Assembly: GCA_015709575.1 (NCBI GenBank)
Contig: CP054190.1
Span: 3,470,616 to 3,534,615 of the forward strand
From: Planctomycetia bacterium
GTDB lineage: Bacteria > Planctomycetota > Phycisphaerae > UBA1845 > Fen-1342
DNA: 64,000 nucleotides
Reading direction: 5' to 3'
The translations under genes and the position numbers were made by a program. This document shows, piece by piece, positions 49,229 to 58,817 of this stretch (position 1 is the stretch's first letter; the number at the start of each line of letters is the position of its first letter). The notes beneath the pieces are model-generated. The model saw only the letters and a program-made list of their open reading frames with translations. It searched no databases and was not told where the DNA came from.

Positions 49229-50509
49229 CTACAGCAGCGCGTCCTCCGGCCCCGCCTCCGGAATGCCCAGTGCCCGATGCGCCCACTCGCGCGGGATGCG
49301 CAGCTTCAATCGCTCGCTCGCGATTGACAGCACCTCCGCCAGCTCGCGCGTGCTCGCCGATTGCGACAACGACCGCGCAAAGTGCGGCACCGCCGCCGCC
49401 GGCCCGAAGCGTGCCCGCACCAGCGGCGTCAGCAGGTCGCGCCGCAGCGTGCGCCGCTCCTCGGCGATGTCATCCGCCAGAAGATCCTCGCGCACGCGGT
49501 CATGCACCTCCGCCGCGGCGCGCGAGCCGCTGCCGGGCAGCTCCGTCGTCAGGTGCTGACCGAGCCACAGAATCGTCACTTCCGTGTTGCAGTGGCGCTG
49601 AATCGCCTCATACGGCTTGCCCGACGCGCCGCTCGCCTCCATCAGCCGCAGGTCAATCGCCTTGCTGAACGCCGCCGCCGCGTCCGTGCCCAGCGCCGAG
49701 AGCGCCCGCAGCAGCTCCTCCTTCTCGCTCGCGGGCGTGCCCGGCTCGAACTGTGCGATGCGCAGCGGCATGCCCGCGATCTGCGAATACGTCAGCCAGT
49801 CCTTGAACGACAGGCTCTGCGCCAGGAACAGCAGCGCCGACGTACGGAGCAATCCGCCGTCAAACCAGCGCCCCATCCGCGCCGCCCCGGGCGTGTGCAC
49901 GATCCACTTGCCGGGCTGCTCATCCAGGGCGACGCCGTCGTGCGGAAACTCCTGCGTACGCAGGCGCAGGCGCCACGGCTCCCGCTCATCCACGACCAGG
50001 CGCCCAAACGGCGCTGGAACAACATCCACCAGCCGCGCGTCCTCCCACACCAGCTCCGCCACCGCCACGCCGTATCCCACCGCGCCGGCCAGGTGATCGA
50101 GCGCCTCGTCAAAGCGCCCCAGCTCGCGCAGCACGTCACGACAATGGTCCGCCACGCGCTGTGGATCGGGCGCGGACGCCGATGCACCCGCAGCCGCGGC
50201 AGCAGGCGTAATGTCCCAGTCCAGCGCCGTGAGCGCCAGCCGCCGCGTCGCGGCGACCGCCGCCAGCCGCGTCCACTTCCGCAGCATCTCGTCAAACAGC
50301 TCGAACTGCGCCTCCGGCCGGCCGGCGTCCGCCGCCCCCAGCCGCGCGAGAACCCGCGACGGCGTGAGCGCGCCGGAGTGCATCCCGCGCAGCGCGTCCT
50401 CCCGCCACGGCCGGATCACGCGCTGCGCGTCGGACGACGCCGATCGCCCCAGCAACGAGCCGAGGGCCGACAGGGCGCTGCGAATCGGCTGAAGCAGGGC
50501 GGCGTTCAC
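49229..50509 (-). CDS. Mu gp29-like portal protein (DUF935)
   Basis: A 426-residue protein of the DUF935 portal family. Blocks: ALTALDWDITPA, AVGYGVAVAELVWE, FGRLVVDEREPWRLRLRTQE, RMGRWFDGGLLRTSALLFLA, SFKDWLTYSQIAGMPLRIAQ and EVTILWLGQHLTTE. It is the first visible gene of the module; no terminase large subunit precedes it, which is unusual for a Mu-like cluster. Confidence 0.88.
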   Translation of the reverse strand: MNAALLQPIRSALSALGSLLGRSASSDAQRVIRPWREDALRGMHSGALTPSRVLARLGAADAGRPEAQFELFDEMLRKWTRLAAVAATRRLALTALDWDITPAAAAAGASASAPDPQRVADHCRDVLRELGRFDEALDHLAGAVGYGVAVAELVWEDARLVDVVPAPFGRLVVDEREPWRLRLRTQEFPHDGVALDEQPGKWIVHTPGAARMGRWFDGGLLRTSALLFLAQSLSFKDWLTYSQIAGMPLRIAQFEPGTPASEKEELLRALSALGTDAAAAFSKAIDLRLMEASGASGKPYEAIQRHCNTEVTILWLGQHLTTELPGSGSRAAAEVHDRVREDLLADDIAEERRTLRRDLLTPLVRARFGPAAAVPHFARSLSQSASTRELAEVLSIASERLKLRIPREWAHRALGIPEAGPEDALL

Positions 50510-50966
50510 ATCGTCCTCCGGTTCCGTCCATGCGGACCGCGCCGCGCGTCGGTCCGTTCCGTTGCGCCCGGCGTCCGGGGCCGCACTGCGCGACCCGCTG
50601 TGATGTAGAATAGCTCATGTTTCTAGAAATGTCGGACTCGCGGAGAGGATTGTCGCGCCCTGCGCTGATTCGCTGCGGGCGGCGCGCCGAATCGCGCCGA
50701 TCCGCGCAATTTGACGCCGGCTGTCGCCCCCCTCCCGCCAGCTCCGCCGGTCCCGCACTTTCCCGGAACCCCCCAGGCCGGACGCCGGTTCTGCGGTCCC
50801 TCGATTCGGGGACGCCCCCGCCACGGACCGGAACGAACCCCTCATGCGCCGCCGACGAACCCGCTGACGCCCCGATTTGTTAATTCTGCGGACGCAGGGC
50901 GCTTGCCCTTCATGAATTCCGCCTTCCCCGCCGATCTGGATGGGACACAGCTCGGAGGGTCAGGCG
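50510..50966. other. Intergenic region without a supported gene
   Basis: No convincing gene, RNA or repeat was seen. A short plus-strand frame (50617-50883) lacks a ribosome-binding site and has unnatural Arg/Pro/Ser composition. Confidence 0.4.
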
Positions 50967-51437
50967 GTGCATCCGCAATTCCGGGAGTTCCATTCAGCCC
51001 AGGTCGCGTCGGCCGAGTTGCCGATCGCGCCGGGAACGATGCCCGCCGCCGCGACGACGGTGCTGCGCCGAGCGTTCTCATTCGTCTGGCTGGAGCGCCC
51101 GCGACGGGTGCTGCTGGCCCTGACGACGGTCTGGGTGCTGCACCTCTTCGACCTGTGTTTCACCATGCGCGAATCGCAGGAGCTGCACTTCGTCGAGTTG
51201 AACCCCATCGCGGCAAAGCTGCTCGCTGGGCCGGAGCATTGGATCATCAGCTACAAGTTCGCGCTGGTGACGCTCGGCTCGGCGATCCTGCTGCTGTTGC
51301 GGCGGCACTCGATCACGGAGCTGGCGAGCTGGTTCCTCGCGGCGGTCTCGGTGTACGTCGCTGCGCGGTGGTACGTGTACTTCCAATGCCTGATCGACGA
51401 CCGCTACAGCCCCTTCGTCGCCATCGGCGGACCATAA
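50967..51437 (+). CDS. DUF5658-like membrane protein
   Basis: A 156-residue protein with about three or four hydrophobic helices: VLLALTTVWVLHLFDLCFT, FALVTLGSAILLLL and LASWFLAAVSVYVAARWY. The pattern LxxLFDLxFT...ELNPIA is typical of DUF5658-like membrane proteins. GGAGGG lies eight bases before the GTG at 50967; a frame nine codons longer is possible. Confidence 0.65.
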   Translation: MHPQFREFHSAQVASAELPIAPGTMPAAATTVLRRAFSFVWLERPRRVLLALTTVWVLHLFDLCFTMRESQELHFVELNPIAAKLLAGPEHWIISYKFALVTLGSAILLLLRRHSITELASWFLAAVSVYVAARWYVYFQCLIDDRYSPFVAIGGP

Positions 51438-51447
51438 AACCTGCTTG

Positions 51448-51924
51448 TTATCGCCGCCGCCCGCCCCGATCGGCGCGGCGCGGAGCCGGCGCTTCCTTGC
51501 GCTTGGGCTGCCGTGCATTCAGCACCGCCGTCGCCTTCGGAATGTCCGACACCTTGAAGATGCCCAGCGTCTTGCCGCCCGGTGCGCCGGTCGTGCAGTA
51601 GGCGTAGTTCACGTTCACGTGCGACTCGGCCAGCCGCTCAACCACGTCCGCCAGCGCCCCCGCGCGGTTCGGCAGCGTCGCCACCAGCACCTGTGTCTCG
51701 TTGTTGGGCAGGTCGAGGTCGGAGAGAGCGGCCCGCGCCCCCGCGATGTCATTCGTCACGACGCGCAGCACGCCATGCTCGGTCGAGTCCATCATCGTCA
51801 TGCCGATGATGTTCACCTTGGCCTGCGCCAGGCGATGGCAGACGCGCGACAGCACGCCCGGCTTGTTAACGAGAAACACGGTCAATTGCGTGTCGGTGCG
51901 AATCTCGTGGCTGTTCCCGCTCAT
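51448..51924 (-). CDS. Tandem ACT domain protein
   Basis: A 158-residue protein with two ACT domains: one at about residues 14-75 (LTVFLVNKPGVLSRVCHRLA, VNIIGMTMMDS) and one at about 79-140 (LVATLPNRAGALADVVERLA, VNVNYAYCTT). ACT pairs bind amino acids or other small ligands allosterically. The C-terminus is basic and disordered. The gene converges with the DUF5658-like gene, whose stop lies ten bases away. Confidence 0.8.
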   Translation of the reverse strand: MSGNSHEIRTDTQLTVFLVNKPGVLSRVCHRLAQAKVNIIGMTMMDSTEHGVLRVVTNDIAGARAALSDLDLPNNETQVLVATLPNRAGALADVVERLAESHVNVNYAYCTTGAPGGKTLGIFKVSDIPKATAVLNARQPKRKEAPAPRRADRGGRRR

Positions 51925-52536
51925 GCTGCGTCCTGTCCAAACGGCGTCGCCGGCTGAAAGCCCGCTGCACAACCGTCGGCGTGAAGAGATGGGCGCGCCG
52001 GACAGCCGCCGCGACCGCGCGACGCTGTGCTGCCGAACCGCTGCCACATCCTGACCGGGCGAATATATCCCAACCTCCATACCCCGAAAAGCTCGCCACA
52101 CCACCGCTCCACCCATCGCATACCAACCACCCGACTCTCCGCCCACCACTCCCCCTGCGCCGCTGCTCTTGAGCGGTACAACCTTTCCGCATGCTTACGC
52201 GGAGTACCGCGAAAGCATGCCACCCGCCGCGGAGTACCGCGAAAGCATGCCACCCGCCGCGCCACAATTTCGGCCCCGAAGGGGCCGCGGCATGCGGCTA
52301 TCGCTGTCAGCGTCAAGCCGAACTCCCGCAGCGCCCCACTTTCGGCCCCGAAGGGGCCGCGGCATGTAGCCACGGGTGGAGTCGCCGCGCAGCGGCGACG
52401 AAACCCGTGGAAATCATCTCAGCAAAACAAGCGCCCCGGAGGGGCGCAGGATGCACCCCCGCTTCCGCTCCACCCGCCGCCATTCCGCTACTACAATCCC
52501 CGGCTTTGCCGAAAACCGGCACAGGAATCGACTCCC
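51925..52536. repeat. Intergenic palindrome cluster upstream of alaS
   Basis: No gene is supported. A GCATGCTT...AAGCATGC palindrome lies at 52189-52220, with its right half repeated to 52250. A CCACGGGT hairpin sits at 52367-52410, and a GCTGCTCTTGAGC motif near 52156. TACAAT at 52492-52497 is a possible -10 for alaS. Confidence 0.65.
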
Positions 52537-55446
52537 ATGCCCCCCAACGTCCGATCCGCCGCCCAGATCCGCCGCGAATTTCTCGACTACTTCCGCGACC
52601 GCGGCCACGCGATCGTCCCCGCGTCGCCGGTGATTCCGCACGACGACCCGACGCTGCTCTTCACCAACGCCGGCATGAACCAGTTCAAGGACGTCTTTCT
52701 CGGCAGCGGAACGCGCGGCTACGCACGCGCCGCCGACTCGCAGCCCTGCATCCGCGCCGGCGGAAAACACAACGACCTCGACGACGTGGGGATGGACACC
52801 TATCACCACACCTGCTTCGAAATGCTCGGCAACTGGTCCTTCGGCGACTACTTCAAGGCCGAGGCGATCGAGTGGGCCTGGGAGTTGCTCACGCGCGTCT
52901 GGGGGCTGGACCCGCAGCGCCTGCACGCCACCTATTTCGAAGGCGACCCCGCCCAGGGCGTCCCCGCCGACACCGAGGCCCGCGACCTGTGGAAAAAAAT
53001 CGCCGGCCTGCCCGACGCGCGCATCCACCCCGGCAACCGTAAAGATAATTTCTGGGAGATGGGCGAGACCGGACCCTGCGGCCCGTGCAGCGAAATCCAC
53101 ATCGACCTCACCCCCGACGTCAGCGGCGGCAAGCTGGTAAATGCCGGCGACGCGCGCGTCATGGAAATCTGGAACCTCGTTTTCATCCAGTTCAACCGCA
53201 ACCCCGACCAGTCGCTCACGCCGCTGCCCGCCCGCCACGTCGACACCGGCATGGGCTTCGAGCGCATCTGCTCCGTCGTCCAGGGCATGGACCACGGCCG
53301 CCTCGGCCGCTTCAGCAACTACGACACCGACGTCTTTTCGCCGCTGTTCAACGCGCTTCGCGACATTTCGAAAGCGCCGGCCTACGCGGGAACACTGCCC
53401 GACCCCGCCGGCCGCAGCCGCGCCGAGTCACCGCAGGTGATGATCGACGTCGCCTATCGCGTCATTGCCGATCACATCCGCACGCTCACCTTCGCCATCG
53501 CCGACGGCTGCCTGCCGGACAAGGAGGGCCGCGGCTACGTCCTGCGGCGCATCCTCCGCCGCGCCGTTCGCTACGGCTATCAATACCTCGGGCTGAAGCA
53601 GCCCTTCCTGCATCGCCTCGCGCCGACCGTCGCCGATCTGCTCGGCGACGCCTTCCCGCGCCTGCGCGAGAACCCGCAGCGCGTCTCCGAAGCGCTTCGC
53701 GAGGAGGAGGCCTCCTTCGGCCGCACGCTCGAACGCGGCCTGGCGCTCTTCGAGGAAGCCGCCGACACCGCCCGCCGCGAGCACCACGGCGAGCTGCGCG
53801 GCGCGGACGCCTTCCGCCTGCATGACACCTTCGGCTTCCCGATCGACCTCACGCAGATCATGGCCGCCGAGCACGGCCTGCGCGTCGACATCGGCGAGTA
53901 CGAGCGCCTGATGGAGCAGGCCCGCGAGCGCGCCCGCGGCGGCGGTCGATCCGCCACCGCGGCCATCGACGCGCCCACCGCCGCCCGCATCACCGCCTTC
54001 GGCGCGACCGACGATCACTGGAAGTTCGAGCAGGAAGCGCTCACCGCGCGGATCGTCGGCCTGCTGCGCGCCGACGGAGACGCGCTCCGCCCGCTCGACG
54101 GCCCAGCGTCAAGCCTGTCCAGCGGCCAATCCGGCGCGATCGTGCTCGATCGCACCTGCTTCTACGGCGAGCAGGGCGGCCAGGTCGGCGACAGCGGCGT
54201 CATCCGCTCCGCAACCGCCGAGTTCCGAGTCGAGCGCACGCTGCGCGTCTCCGACTCCATCGTCCACGCCGGCACGCTCGGCTCGGGAGCGCTCCGCACC
54301 GGCGACAGCGTCGAGCTGAGCGTCAGCCCAGAGCGCGCCCGCACCCGCTCCAATCACACCGCCACGCACCTGCTCAACTGGGCGCTGCGCGAGGTGCTCG
54401 GTGAGCACGTGCAACAGAAAGGCTCGCTGGTCGACGCCCAGCGCACCCGTTTCGATTTCTCAAACCCCCGCGCGCCCGAGCCGGCCGAACTGGAGCGCGT
54501 CGAGCGCCTCTGCAATGAGCAGGCCCAGCGCGGCCTGGTGGTGCACGCCGCCGAGGCGCCGCAGGCCGACGCACTGAAGATCAACGGCCTGCGGGCCGTC
54601 TTCGGCGAAAAGTACCCCGACCGCGTGCGCGTCGTCTCCATCGGCCCCTCCGTCGCCGACCTGCTGGCCGACCCCGCGAAGAGCGACTGGCGCGGCTACT
54701 CCGTCGAGTTCTGCGGCGGCACGCACGTCCGCAACACGCGCGAGATCGGCCGCTTCGCGCTCGTTTCCGAGGAAGCCGTCGCCAAGGGCGTCCGCCGCGT
54801 CGTCGGCCTCACCGGGCCAGACGCCGATCGCGCCGATGCGCAGGCCGATGCGCTCCTGGCACAGGCGGACGCGCTCGCGCGCGAAAAGGCGCCTGAAGCG
54901 CTATCCGCCGGCCTGTCAGCCCTCAACGCCGAGCTGGCCGGCGCGATGATCCCGCTCGTCCGCCGCGCCGCCCTGCGATCGGCGCTCGAATCGCTCCAGG
55001 CGCGTCAGAAGGAGCAATCCCGCGCCAATGCCGCCGATTCTCTTGCAATCGCCGTCCAGCGCGTGGACGAACTGATCGCCGCGGCAGAGCGCTTCGGCGA
55101 TTCATCCATCGTCGTCGGCGAGATGCCCGACCTGCCGGCCGAGCAGCTCAAGCACGCCGCCGACCTCGTGCGCTCGCGCTGCGGCAGCTGCGCCGTGCTG
55201 TTCGGCGTGCGCGTGCCGGCCGGTGAGAAAAGCCCGCCCAAGGCAATCGTGCTGGCCGCCGTATCAGATGATCTCATCCGCCGCGGCGTGAAGGCCGGCG
55301 ACCTCGTTAAGGCCATTGCCCCGCTGGTCGATGGCGGCGGCGGCGGCCCACCTACGCTCGCCCAAGCCGGCGGAAAAAGCCCCGAAAAGCTCGACCTGGC
55401 GCTGCGCGCCGGCCGCGACTGGATCCACGAGCGCCTGGCGAAATAA
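52537..55446 (+). CDS. alaS: Alanyl-tRNA synthetase
   Basis: A 969-residue AlaRS, slightly longer than the usual about 880. Aminoacylation domain: TLLFTNAGMNQFKDVFLG, QPCIRAGGKHNDLDDVG, ETGPCGPCSEIH and HVDTGMGFERI. The editing domain has HTATHLLNW (HxxxH) and FCGGTHVRNT (C...H), the zinc-binding residues. The C-Ala domain (GGGGGPPTLAQAGG) closes the protein. Start ATG at 52537. Confidence 0.97.
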   Translation: MPPNVRSAAQIRREFLDYFRDRGHAIVPASPVIPHDDPTLLFTNAGMNQFKDVFLGSGTRGYARAADSQPCIRAGGKHNDLDDVGMDTYHHTCFEMLGNWSFGDYFKAEAIEWAWELLTRVWGLDPQRLHATYFEGDPAQGVPADTEARDLWKKIAGLPDARIHPGNRKDNFWEMGETGPCGPCSEIHIDLTPDVSGGKLVNAGDARVMEIWNLVFIQFNRNPDQSLTPLPARHVDTGMGFERICSVVQGMDHGRLGRFSNYDTDVFSPLFNALRDISKAPAYAGTLPDPAGRSRAESPQVMIDVAYRVIADHIRTLTFAIADGCLPDKEGRGYVLRRILRRAVRYGYQYLGLKQPFLHRLAPTVADLLGDAFPRLRENPQRVSEALREEEASFGRTLERGLALFEEAADTARREHHGELRGADAFRLHDTFGFPIDLTQIMAAEHGLRVDIGEYERLMEQARERARGGGRSATAAIDAPTAARITAFGATDDHWKFEQEALTARIVGLLRADGDALRPLDGPASSLSSGQSGAIVLDRTCFYGEQGGQVGDSGVIRSATAEFRVERTLRVSDSIVHAGTLGSGALRTGDSVELSVSPERARTRSNHTATHLLNWALREVLGEHVQQKGSLVDAQRTRFDFSNPRAPEPAELERVERLCNEQAQRGLVVHAAEAPQADALKINGLRAVFGEKYPDRVRVVSIGPSVADLLADPAKSDWRGYSVEFCGGTHVRNTREIGRFALVSEEAVAKGVRRVVGLTGPDADRADAQADALLAQADALAREKAPEALSAGLSALNAELAGAMIPLVRRAALRSALESLQARQKEQSRANAADSLAIAVQRVDELIAAAERFGDSSIVVGEMPDLPAEQLKHAADLVRSRCGSCAVLFGVRVPAGEKSPPKAIVLAAVSDDLIRRGVKAGDLVKAIAPLVDGGGGGPPTLAQAGGKSPEKLDLALRAGRDWIHERLAK

Positions 55447-55632
55447 ACCACCCCCGGCGTAGAAGCGTCGCGCCAGCCCGTGGATCTTCGCCCAGCGCAG
55501 GCGCGTCGCGCCAAGCCTTGGGTCTTCGCCCGTCAGGGCGCGCGATCGCTGCCAGCCGCTTCAGCGTCCGGGGCGCCGTCCCCCCTCTTGCGCCAATGCC
55601 CTTGAGCGGCGGCACGACGCACGCATCCCGCC

Positions 55633-57150
55633 TCACACCCCGTACAGCGCCCGATACTTGCCGTTCAGGTAATCCAAAAACGGCCGCGGCGACAACTCCG
55701 ACCCGCTCACCACCTTCACCAGCTCATGTGCCCGATACCGCCGCCCGTGGTGATGAACGTTCGTCCGCAGCCAGTCCAGCAGGGGGCGCATCTGCCCGGC
55801 CGCGATCTTCGCTTCGAGGTCCGGCATCGCCCGCTCCGCCGCCGCATAAAGCTGCGCCGCGTACAGATTCCCCAGCTGATACGTCGGGAAATAGCCGAAA
55901 ATGCCCAGCGACCAGTGGATGTCCTGCAGGCAGCCGGCCGCGTCATCCGGCGGCGTGATCCCCAGCAGCGACCGAACCCCCTCGTTCCATGCCTGCGGAA
56001 TGTCCGCCACCGCCAGCTTCCCGGCGATCATCCGCCGTTCAATCTCGAACCGCAGCATGATGTGCAGCCCGTACGTGACCTCGTCCGCCTCCACCCGGAT
56101 CAGGCTCGGCCGCACATTGTTGATCGCGAACACCCACGCGCTCTCCGGCACGTCGCGATACGAATCGAACTCCGCCTGCAACCGTGGGTAGAAGTGCCGC
56201 CAGAACGCCGCCGACCGCCCGACCATGTTCTCCCACATCCGCGACTGCGATTCGTGGATCCCCAGCGACACCGCCGCCGCCATCGGCGTAAACTCATGTT
56301 CCGCAAGAAACCCCTGCTCATACAACCCGTGCCCGACCTCGTGCATCACGCCAAACAGCGACTGCGGCATGTAGCGTTCGTTGTAGCGCGTCGTCAGTCG
56401 CACATCGCGGGTGGTGATCCCGGTGCAGAACGGGTGCGTCGAGATATCCAGCCGACCGGCCGTGAAATCAAAGCCCATCGCCTCCGACACCAGCCGGTTG
56501 AACCGCTGCTGCCCCTCCACCGCCGCCGGCCGCGACAGCAGCGCCAGGTCCGGCTGCCGCTTCGCCGACGTCAGCGCTTGCACCAGCGGCACCAGCTCGC
56601 GCTTCAGCTCATCGAACACGCGCTGCACGTCCGCGGCCCGCGCCTGCGGCTCGAATTCATCCATCAGCGCGTCATAAGGCTCGCTGTCCCAGCCCACCCG
56701 CTCCGCCACCTGCCGCTTGAGATCGAGAATCTGCTGCAGGTGCGGCGCGAAGGCGGAAAAGCTGCGATCGGCCCGCGCCCGGCTCCACGCCTCTTTCGCG
56801 ACGGTGGTCGAACGGGCGATCTCCTGCACCAGCGCCGTCGGCAGCTTCACCGCCCGCTCATGCACGCGCCGCATCTCGCGGACGTTCGTCTCGCGCACCG
56901 GGTCGCCGCCTGTTTCGCGCGCAGCGCGCTCCAGCAGCGCGCCCAGTTCATCGCTCGTGCGCCGCTCATGCGCCACCCCGGCGATCAGCGCCGCCTGCTC
57001 CCCGCGGTGCGCCGCCGCCCCGCGCGGCATGTACGTCTCAGAATCCCAATCGAGAATCTGCTCGATCGAGTCCGCCACCCGCAGCTCGCGCATTCGCGTC
57101 AACAGGGCGGAATAGGCGTCAGTGGGCGCTATTACGGGCGATTTGGACAC
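55633..57150 (-). CDS. M32 family carboxypeptidase Taq-like
   Basis: A 505-residue cytosolic zinc carboxypeptidase. The HExxH site is in FGVMHEVGHGLYEQG (270-274), and IHESQSRMWEN supplies the third ligand Glu, as in the TaqCP/PfuCP family. It removes C-terminal residues from peptides. AGGAGCGTTC before GTG 57150 supports the start. Confidence 0.92.
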   Translation of the reverse strand: MSKSPVIAPTDAYSALLTRMRELRVADSIEQILDWDSETYMPRGAAAHRGEQAALIAGVAHERRTSDELGALLERAARETGGDPVRETNVREMRRVHERAVKLPTALVQEIARSTTVAKEAWSRARADRSFSAFAPHLQQILDLKRQVAERVGWDSEPYDALMDEFEPQARAADVQRVFDELKRELVPLVQALTSAKRQPDLALLSRPAAVEGQQRFNRLVSEAMGFDFTAGRLDISTHPFCTGITTRDVRLTTRYNERYMPQSLFGVMHEVGHGLYEQGFLAEHEFTPMAAAVSLGIHESQSRMWENMVGRSAAFWRHFYPRLQAEFDSYRDVPESAWVFAINNVRPSLIRVEADEVTYGLHIMLRFEIERRMIAGKLAVADIPQAWNEGVRSLLGITPPDDAAGCLQDIHWSLGIFGYFPTYQLGNLYAAQLYAAAERAMPDLEAKIAAGQMRPLLDWLRTNVHHHGRRYRAHELVKVVSGSELSPRPFLDYLNGKYRALYGV

Positions 57151-57446
57151 GAACGCTCCTCCTCATCTTCATTCCTACTCAAACGACGAGTCACGCGCTG
57201 CCGTTCCCCGCCGTCCGATGGCCCGCTTCACAAGTTCACGCGCTCGCCGGGTTCAGCGTGGGCATCCGCTCGTACCAATACATCACCCGACGCACATCCG
57301 CAATTCCGCTCATTGCCGCACGCCCTCCCATCGAAACCGTTACCGGACCATCGATTTTTCCCGCGCCCGGTCGATAGAATCGTGGTACCCTTCACTGTCG
57401 GGCCTGCAACCCCATGCTCGCCCGATCCGTATAAGGCGGTGAGTCG

Positions 57447-58079
57447 ATGGTCGCATCCGACGCGGCAAACGCGGACGCCCAGATGCCCAGGACCGAAGAA
57501 GCCCAGTTGATCGCGCGCGCCCAACGCGGACGGCCCGAGGCTTTCCGCGCCCTGGTCAGCGCCTATCAGCAGCGCCTCTACGGCTTCGTCTGGCGCCTCG
57601 TTCGCGACCACCACGAGGCCGAGGACGTCTGCCAGGCGGCCTTCGTCAAGGCGTATGAATCGCTCGCCAGCTATTCCGCCGAATACGCCTTCTCGACCTG
57701 GCTGTTCACGATCGCCTATCGCGTCGCGCTCAATAACATGCGCAAGCGCAAGGCGCTCACCGGCGACGTCGATTTCTCGCGGTTCGACGCCGGATCGGAC
57801 GCCGCCGCCGACAGCGTGGCCAACACCGAAGAGGCCCGCCGGATGCGCGAGCTGGTCTGGACCGCGGTGGACGACCTGACGCCGGTGCAGAAGAGCACCG
57901 TGCTGCTGTTCTACAAGGAAAACAAGAGTTGCCAGACGATCGGCGAAATCCTGGGCATCCCGGCGGTCACGGTGAAGAGTCACCTGCACCGCGCCCGGGA
58001 GAAGCTCCGCGGCGCGCTCGAAGCGCAGCTGGCCGACGGCTGGGGCACGATCCGGTTCAACGACGCGGCCTCCGCCTGA
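57447..58079 (+). CDS. ECF-type RNA polymerase sigma factor
   Basis: A 210-residue sigma-70 family ECF factor. Region 2: EAFRALVSAYQQRLYGFVWR, HEAEDVCQAAFVKAYESL and AFSTWLFTIAYRVALNNMRK. Region 4: SCQTIGEILGIPAVTVKSHL and HRAREKLRG. The start is ATG 57447. The next gene, 32 bases downstream, encodes a zinc-binding anti-sigma-like membrane protein. Target promoters are unknown. Confidence 0.93.
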   Translation: MVASDAANADAQMPRTEEAQLIARAQRGRPEAFRALVSAYQQRLYGFVWRLVRDHHEAEDVCQAAFVKAYESLASYSAEYAFSTWLFTIAYRVALNNMRKRKALTGDVDFSRFDAGSDAAADSVANTEEARRMRELVWTAVDDLTPVQKSTVLLFYKENKSCQTIGEILGIPAVTVKSHLHRAREKLRGALEAQLADGWGTIRFNDAASA

Positions 58080-58111
58080 TACACGCGGACGCCCTGATTG
58101 CGAGAGCGGCG

Positions 58112-58720
58112 ATGCATTGCTCCGAATGGGAACGACTGCTCGACGCCCACCTCGATGGGCAGCTCTCCGGCTCCCTGCGCCTGGAGTTCGACGCCCACCG
58201 GCTGCACTGCCCGCGCTGCCAGCAGATCGTCGCGATGATGGAAACCATCAGCACCGTCATCACCGCCGACGAGCCGCCGCAACTCTCATTGGACTTCGCC
58301 GATCGCGTGATGGCGCGGATCGAATCCGCCCCCGCACCCGCTCCCTGGTATCGCCGTCCGCGCGTGCTCGCCGGCCTCGGCGCCATGAACGCCGTCGCCG
58401 CGGCACTGCTGGTCTTTGTCATCCTGCCGCGCGTCGGATCGCCGGGCGGGTCGTCGCCCCCGTCGGATGCTTCGATGGGCGCCCTCGACCCGCGCACCAT
58501 CGACCCGATCGACCTCGCGGATTACATCTGGGCCCGCGCCGAAGCCGCCCGTCGCGGCGTCTCGTCCGATCTCAGCCAGCTCGCACAGATCCCGCTCGGC
58601 CTTTCTCTGCCGGACGGTATGTCCGCAACCGGCCTGTCCGGCATGCTCGACATCCTCGTCCCCGGCGCGACCACCGCCGCGCCCCCGGCCGCCGAGGACG
58701 ATTCAACCCACGCGCTCTGA
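58112..58720 (+). CDS. Zinc-finger (ZAS-type) anti-sigma factor, membrane anchored
   Basis: A 202-residue protein with the anti-sigma HxxxCxxC signature at residues 29-36 (HRLHCPRC), one membrane helix (GAMNAVAAALLVFVILP) and an extracytoplasmic tail. It is immediately downstream of the sigma factor gene, the standard arrangement. The stop is followed directly by a small inverted-repeat element. Confidence 0.88.
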   Translation: MHCSEWERLLDAHLDGQLSGSLRLEFDAHRLHCPRCQQIVAMMETISTVITADEPPQLSLDFADRVMARIESAPAPAPWYRRPRVLAGLGAMNAVAAALLVFVILPRVGSPGGSSPPSDASMGALDPRTIDPIDLADYIWARAEAARRGVSSDLSQLAQIPLGLSLPDGMSATGLSGMLDILVPGATTAAPPAAEDDSTHAL

Positions 58721-58817
58721 CAGTCCGTTGAAGAAATCCACTCGGGGCATTCTCGACCCCGCTGGCGCTGTCGATAACGCGGTTTTTCAGAGCCGCGGCG
58801 ACTTTATCAACGGACTG
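58721..58817. mobile_element. Possible MITE with 11-bp terminal inverted repeats
   Basis: A 97-bp segment bounded by CAGTCCGTTGA and its exact inverse TCAACGGACTG, beginning the base after the anti-sigma stop. The same 11 bases occur alone right after the dprA stop (33161). No coding content. A transposase source is not visible here, so mobility is inference. Confidence 0.55.

Noticed and set aside
50617-50883. Plus-strand 88-codon frame
   Set aside because: No ribosome-binding site, unnatural composition, and no conserved feature.
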